From positions 1 through 8,226 of the forward strand of contig JAQGMX010000248.1 in the NCBI GenBank assembly GCA_028292145.1: a stretch of DNA of 8,226 nt, read 5' to 3'. How positions within the stretch are numbered: the first letter of the stretch is position 1; each line of letters opens with the position of its first letter. A program made the translations under genes and the position numbers. Origin of the DNA: Variovorax sp. GTDB taxonomy: Bacteria > Pseudomonadota > Gammaproteobacteria > Burkholderiales > Burkholderiaceae_C. This document shows positions 6,041 through 8,226 of the stretch, one piece after another. A model generated the notes under the pieces. The model saw only the letters and a list, made by a program, of their open reading frames with translations, was not told the origin of the DNA and made no database searches.

Positions 6041-6139
6041 TGAAAGAGAAAGTAAGAAGCAGGTCTTTATATAACGACTACAAGAAGCACTGCCTTCGTC
6101 GGACGCGCAGGGCATGTCGGGTCGGCGAAAACACCGGTT
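6041..6139. promoter_or_regulatory. divergent intergenic region
   Basis: This 99-base spacer separates the starts of the GGDEF-EAL gene (leftward) and the YihY-like gene (rightward), so promoters for both should lie here or overlap the gene starts. The only AT-rich island is TTTATATAAC at 6066-6075, which could be a -10 element on the minus strand (TATAAA, 6071 to 6066). That would give a leader of roughly 20 bases to the ATG at 6040. No matching -35 is evident on either strand. Confidence 0.4.
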
Positions 6140-7417
6140 ATGTCCAATTCGCTTTCATCCACTTCGCCGGCCACCCTTCCGTCGGCGTCCGGGCGCTCGA
6201 ATGCCGTGCGCTTCCTCGATCTGGGCAAGAAGGCCGTGCTGGCATGGGTCGACGATCTCGCGCCCAGCATGGGGGCCGCCATCTCGTACTACACGATCTT
6301 CTCGCTGGCGCCACTGCTGGTGATCGTCATCGCCATCGCCGGGGCGATCTTCGGACGCGAGGCGGTGCAGGGCGAGATCGTCGTGCAGCTCCAGAGCCTG
6401 ATCGGGCGCGACGGGGCGCTGGCGGTGCAGGGGCTGATCAAGAGCGCGAGCGAACCGTCGAAGGGCATCGCGGCAGGAGCGATCAGCATCGTGGTGCTGC
6501 TCGTCGGCGCGACGACGGTGTTCGCGGAGCTCCAGAGCGCGCTCGACCGGATCTGGCACGTGCCCGAGCGTGCAAAGCCGACCGGCCTGTGGGCCATCCT
6601 GCGGGCACGGGTGTTGTCCTTTGGCCTGATCCTGGGGCTGGCCTTCCTGCTGATGGTGTCGCTGTCGGTGAGTTCGGCGGTGGCCGCCTTCGGCACCTGG
6701 ACCAGCGGCATGGTGCCGGGCTGGGGCCGGTTGCTCCAGGTTTTCAATATTCTGCTGTCGGTCGGCATCTCGACCGTGCTCTTCGCGATGATCTACAAGT
6801 TCATGCCGACGGTGAAGATCGTCTGGCGCGACGTGTGGATCGGCGCGCTGGTGACGTCGGTGCTGTTCGAGATCGGAAAGGCCGGCATTGCGCTGTACAT
6901 CGGCAAGAGCGGTGTCAACGAGTCGTTCGCGGCGGCAGGCTCGCTGGTGGTGCTGCTGGCCTGGGTTTACTACGCCGCACAGATTTTCCTGCTCGGGGCC
7001 GAGTTCACCAAGGTCTATGCCAACGAACATGGGTCGGTGGCGGGCGTCAAGGCGGCAGCGGCCACCGAAGCAGTGGCGAAAGTGAAGCAGACGGGAACCG
7101 ATGCAGTGTCTTCGGACGGCTCTGTCGACATGGCGAGTGCAGTCGATGGAAGCGCGACGAGCGCTGCGACCCCCGTAAATCCTGAAGAAGCGCTGAAGCG
7201 TACGTCGCAGACCAGTCAGGAAGTGCAGCGGCGCCTGCATGCAGCCACCGCTTCGCTCACGCGTCAGGTTCTGCTGCTGGGTGTTGCGGCCGTGGCGACG
7301 AGCGTGGCGACGTACTGGCAGAAACGTCAGGAAAAGAGCGCGCGCATCGCGCGGCGCGAGGCGAGAAGCCTCAAGCGCGCGAAACTGCAGACCGTTAAGG
7401 CAATGAAGAAACTCTGA
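6140..7417 (+). CDS. YihY/BrkB-family (UPF0761) inner-membrane protein
   Basis: 425 residues. The core (about 30-295) matches the YihY/virulence factor BrkB family, once misnamed ribonuclease BN. It has an amphipathic start, the AAISYYTIFSLAPLL segment, six predicted membrane helices (about 45-72, 108-130, 158-184, 200-222, 232-255, 265-290), and the conserved SYAGSL-like region seen here as NESFAAAGSLVVLLAWVYY before the final AQIFLLGAEFTKVYA. The function of the family is not established. Beyond residue 295 comes a 130-residue extension: an Ala/Ser/Thr-rich linker (300-348), a charged helix (349-374), an additional hydrophobic stretch (376-392) and a strongly basic end. E. coli YihY has about 290 residues, so the extension is notable. 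ATG 6140 is the only ATG before the core; no clear RBS precedes it. Confidence 0.9.
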   Translation: MSNSLSSTSPATLPSASGRSNAVRFLDLGKKAVLAWVDDLAPSMGAAISYYTIFSLAPLLVIVIAIAGAIFGREAVQGEIVVQLQSLIGRDGALAVQGLIKSASEPSKGIAAGAISIVVLLVGATTVFAELQSALDRIWHVPERAKPTGLWAILRARVLSFGLILGLAFLLMVSLSVSSAVAAFGTWTSGMVPGWGRLLQVFNILLSVGISTVLFAMIYKFMPTVKIVWRDVWIGALVTSVLFEIGKAGIALYIGKSGVNESFAAAGSLVVLLAWVYYAAQIFLLGAEFTKVYANEHGSVAGVKAAAATEAVAKVKQTGTDAVSSDGSVDMASAVDGSATSAATPVNPEEALKRTSQTSQEVQRRLHAATASLTRQVLLLGVAAVATSVATYWQKRQEKSARIARREARSLKRAKLQTVKAMKKL

Positions 7418-7419
7418 GG

Positions 7420-7440
7420 AAGCGCTGAAAAGCGCTTTTC
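7420..7440 (+). terminator. hairpin terminator after the YihY-like gene
   Basis: AAGCGCT (7420-7426) pairs with AGCGCTT (7431-7437) around a GAAA tetraloop, followed by TT and C. It starts two bases after the stop codon of the YihY-like gene, and the short T run is on the plus strand. The right half also forms the 14-bp palindrome GAAAAGCGCTTTTC (7427-7440). On the minus strand the hairpin has no T run, so it may serve the convergent transglutaminase gene only poorly. Confidence 0.7.
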
Positions 7441-7458
7441 AAAGCTAACCCTCGGGGA

Positions 7459-8226
7459 TCACGCGTCAAGTCGCTCGACCGTGACCTTCATCTCGCCCAT
7501 CTCCATCGGCCCGTAGTTCGAAACGAAAGCCACGTCCGCTGCGTCGCGGCCGTAGGCCACCACGATGCGTCCGCCGCGCGGCTCGCTTTGCGTGGCGTCG
7601 AATGTGTACCAGCGGCCGTTGATGAAGGCCTCGAACCAGGCGTGCATGTCCATCGGATCGAGCTTGTGCAGGTAGCCGACCACCATGCGCGCCGGAATCT
7701 TCAGGGCCCGCGCGAAGCCGACACCGATGTGCGAAAAGTCGCGGCACACGCCGGCACCGTGGTCGAGCGTGTCCAGCGCATCCGTGGTTCCGTCGCTCAC
7801 GCCGTAGCGGTACTCGATGTTGTCGTGGATCCAGGCACGAATTGCCTCCACCTGGTCGTAACCGGGCAAGGCGTCGCCGACGATTTCGCGCGCTTTCGAT
7901 TCCATCTTGTCGGACGGGCAGTAACGGCTTTGCAGCAGATACAGCAGCGCGTCGTCGGGCAGCAGATTGACTGGCGTCGGCGGCGCACCCGGGCTGACCC
8001 GGATGTGCGCCTCGGTTTCCATCACCATCTCGACCTCGATCTTCATCTCGCCCTGCGGAATGGTCAGGCGCTGACCGAGATTGCCGTAGTTGTCGACGTA
8101 CTCGGTCGTGCGAACCCACGGGGTGAGTTCGTAACGTTCGCTGATCATCCACTGCGCCATGCCGCTGCGCGGACGCAGCATGGCGATGACGGGGCAGTCT
8201 TCCGCGACCTTGACGGTCATCGTGCA
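7459..8226 (-). CDS. transglutaminase-like superfamily protein (5' end outside window)
   Basis: Bacterial transglutaminase-core protein. Counting from the internal ATG at 8220 (253 residues), the N-terminal half (1-80) is a beta-rich domain typical of this group (AMLRPRSG, ERYELTPWV, EYVDNYGNLGQRLTIPQG). The catalytic core (about 90-215) has all three expected residues: C159 in GAGVCRDFSH, H193 in MDMHAWFEAF and D208 in YTFDAT. A final YGRDAADVAFVSNYG is also common to the family. Such proteins are usually cytoplasmic thiol-protease-like enzymes of unknown substrate. The frame stays open past the ATG at 8220 to the window edge, and the family normally has several more residues before this strand, so the true start is probably beyond 8226. 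It converges on the YihY-like gene across a 41-base gap; no signal peptide is visible in this part. Confidence 0.88.
   Translation of the reverse strand, partial: CTMTVKVAEDCPVIAMLRPRSGMAQWMISERYELTPWVRTTEYVDNYGNLGQRLTIPQGEMKIEVEMVMETEAHIRVSPGAPPTPVNLLPDDALLYLLQSRYCPSDKMESKAREIVGDALPGYDQVEAIRAWIHDNIEYRYGVSDGTTDALDTLDHGAGVCRDFSHIGVGFARALKIPARMVVGYLHKLDPMDMHAWFEAFINGRWYTFDATQSEPRGGRIVVAYGRDAADVAFVSNYGPMEMGEMKVTVERLDA

Noticed and set aside
4460..6043. 527-codon open frame on the plus strand opposite the GGDEF-EAL gene
   Set aside because: It is antisense to a gene with clear GGDEF and EAL motifs. The product is Arg/Gly/Asp/Val-rich with no recognisable domain, typical of stop-poor frames in GC-rich DNA.
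6041..6115. Upstream start for the GGDEF-EAL protein at 6115
   Set aside because: It would add 25 residues without family character and would place the AT-rich promoter-like island inside the gene; no ribosome binding site supports it.
6040..7185. 381-codon plus-strand frame and 361-codon minus-strand frame (6155-7240) over the YihY-like gene
   Set aside because: Both are Arg/Gly- or Arg/His-rich shadow frames of a recognisable membrane protein family.

Overview
The window looks like chromosomal DNA of a Gram-negative proteobacterium. Burkholderiales are the best guess, with Xanthomonadales-like or other GC-rich proteobacteria possible. The guess rests on the moderately to strongly GC-rich coding sequence, the protein families present and the lipoprotein signal; no rRNA or other taxonomic marker is visible.

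Left edge (1-420): the C-terminal end of what appears to be a LysR-type regulator, a short stretch resembling a decayed LuxR-type helix-turn-helix, and a 40-residue ORF with its own ribosome binding site and a very strong intrinsic terminator. A gene-free leader of about 250 bases follows, with two inverted repeats and one ECF-sigma-like motif.

Centre-left (668-4061): five tightly spaced plus-strand genes with gaps of 21, 17, 31 and 7 bases, most likely one operon. They encode a soluble CsbD-family stress protein, a second CsbD-like protein carrying a C-terminal membrane anchor, a four-helix membrane protein with a large central extramembrane domain, a cytoplasmic triple-PAS/LuxR transcription factor, and a small lipoprotein. 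My reading (inference) is a stress or envelope cassette in which the PAS-LuxR protein senses a signal and may regulate its own operon, while the other four products act in the cytoplasm, the inner membrane and the periplasm. This is the most interesting part of the window.

Centre-right (4058-6040, minus strand): a membrane-anchored GGDEF-EAL protein of cyclic-di-GMP turnover. It converges on the lipoprotein gene so closely that the palindrome TTAA supplies the stop codon for both. Base composition rises noticeably in GC from here to the right.

Right (6140-8226): transcribed divergently from the GGDEF-EAL gene across a 99-base spacer is a YihY/BrkB-family inner-membrane protein with an unusual C-terminal extension, ending at a hairpin terminator. 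Converging on it from the right edge is a transglutaminase-like protease-fold protein with an intact Cys-His-Asp triad, whose N-terminus probably lies outside the window.

No tRNA, rRNA, CRISPR array, insertion sequence or phage gene was seen.
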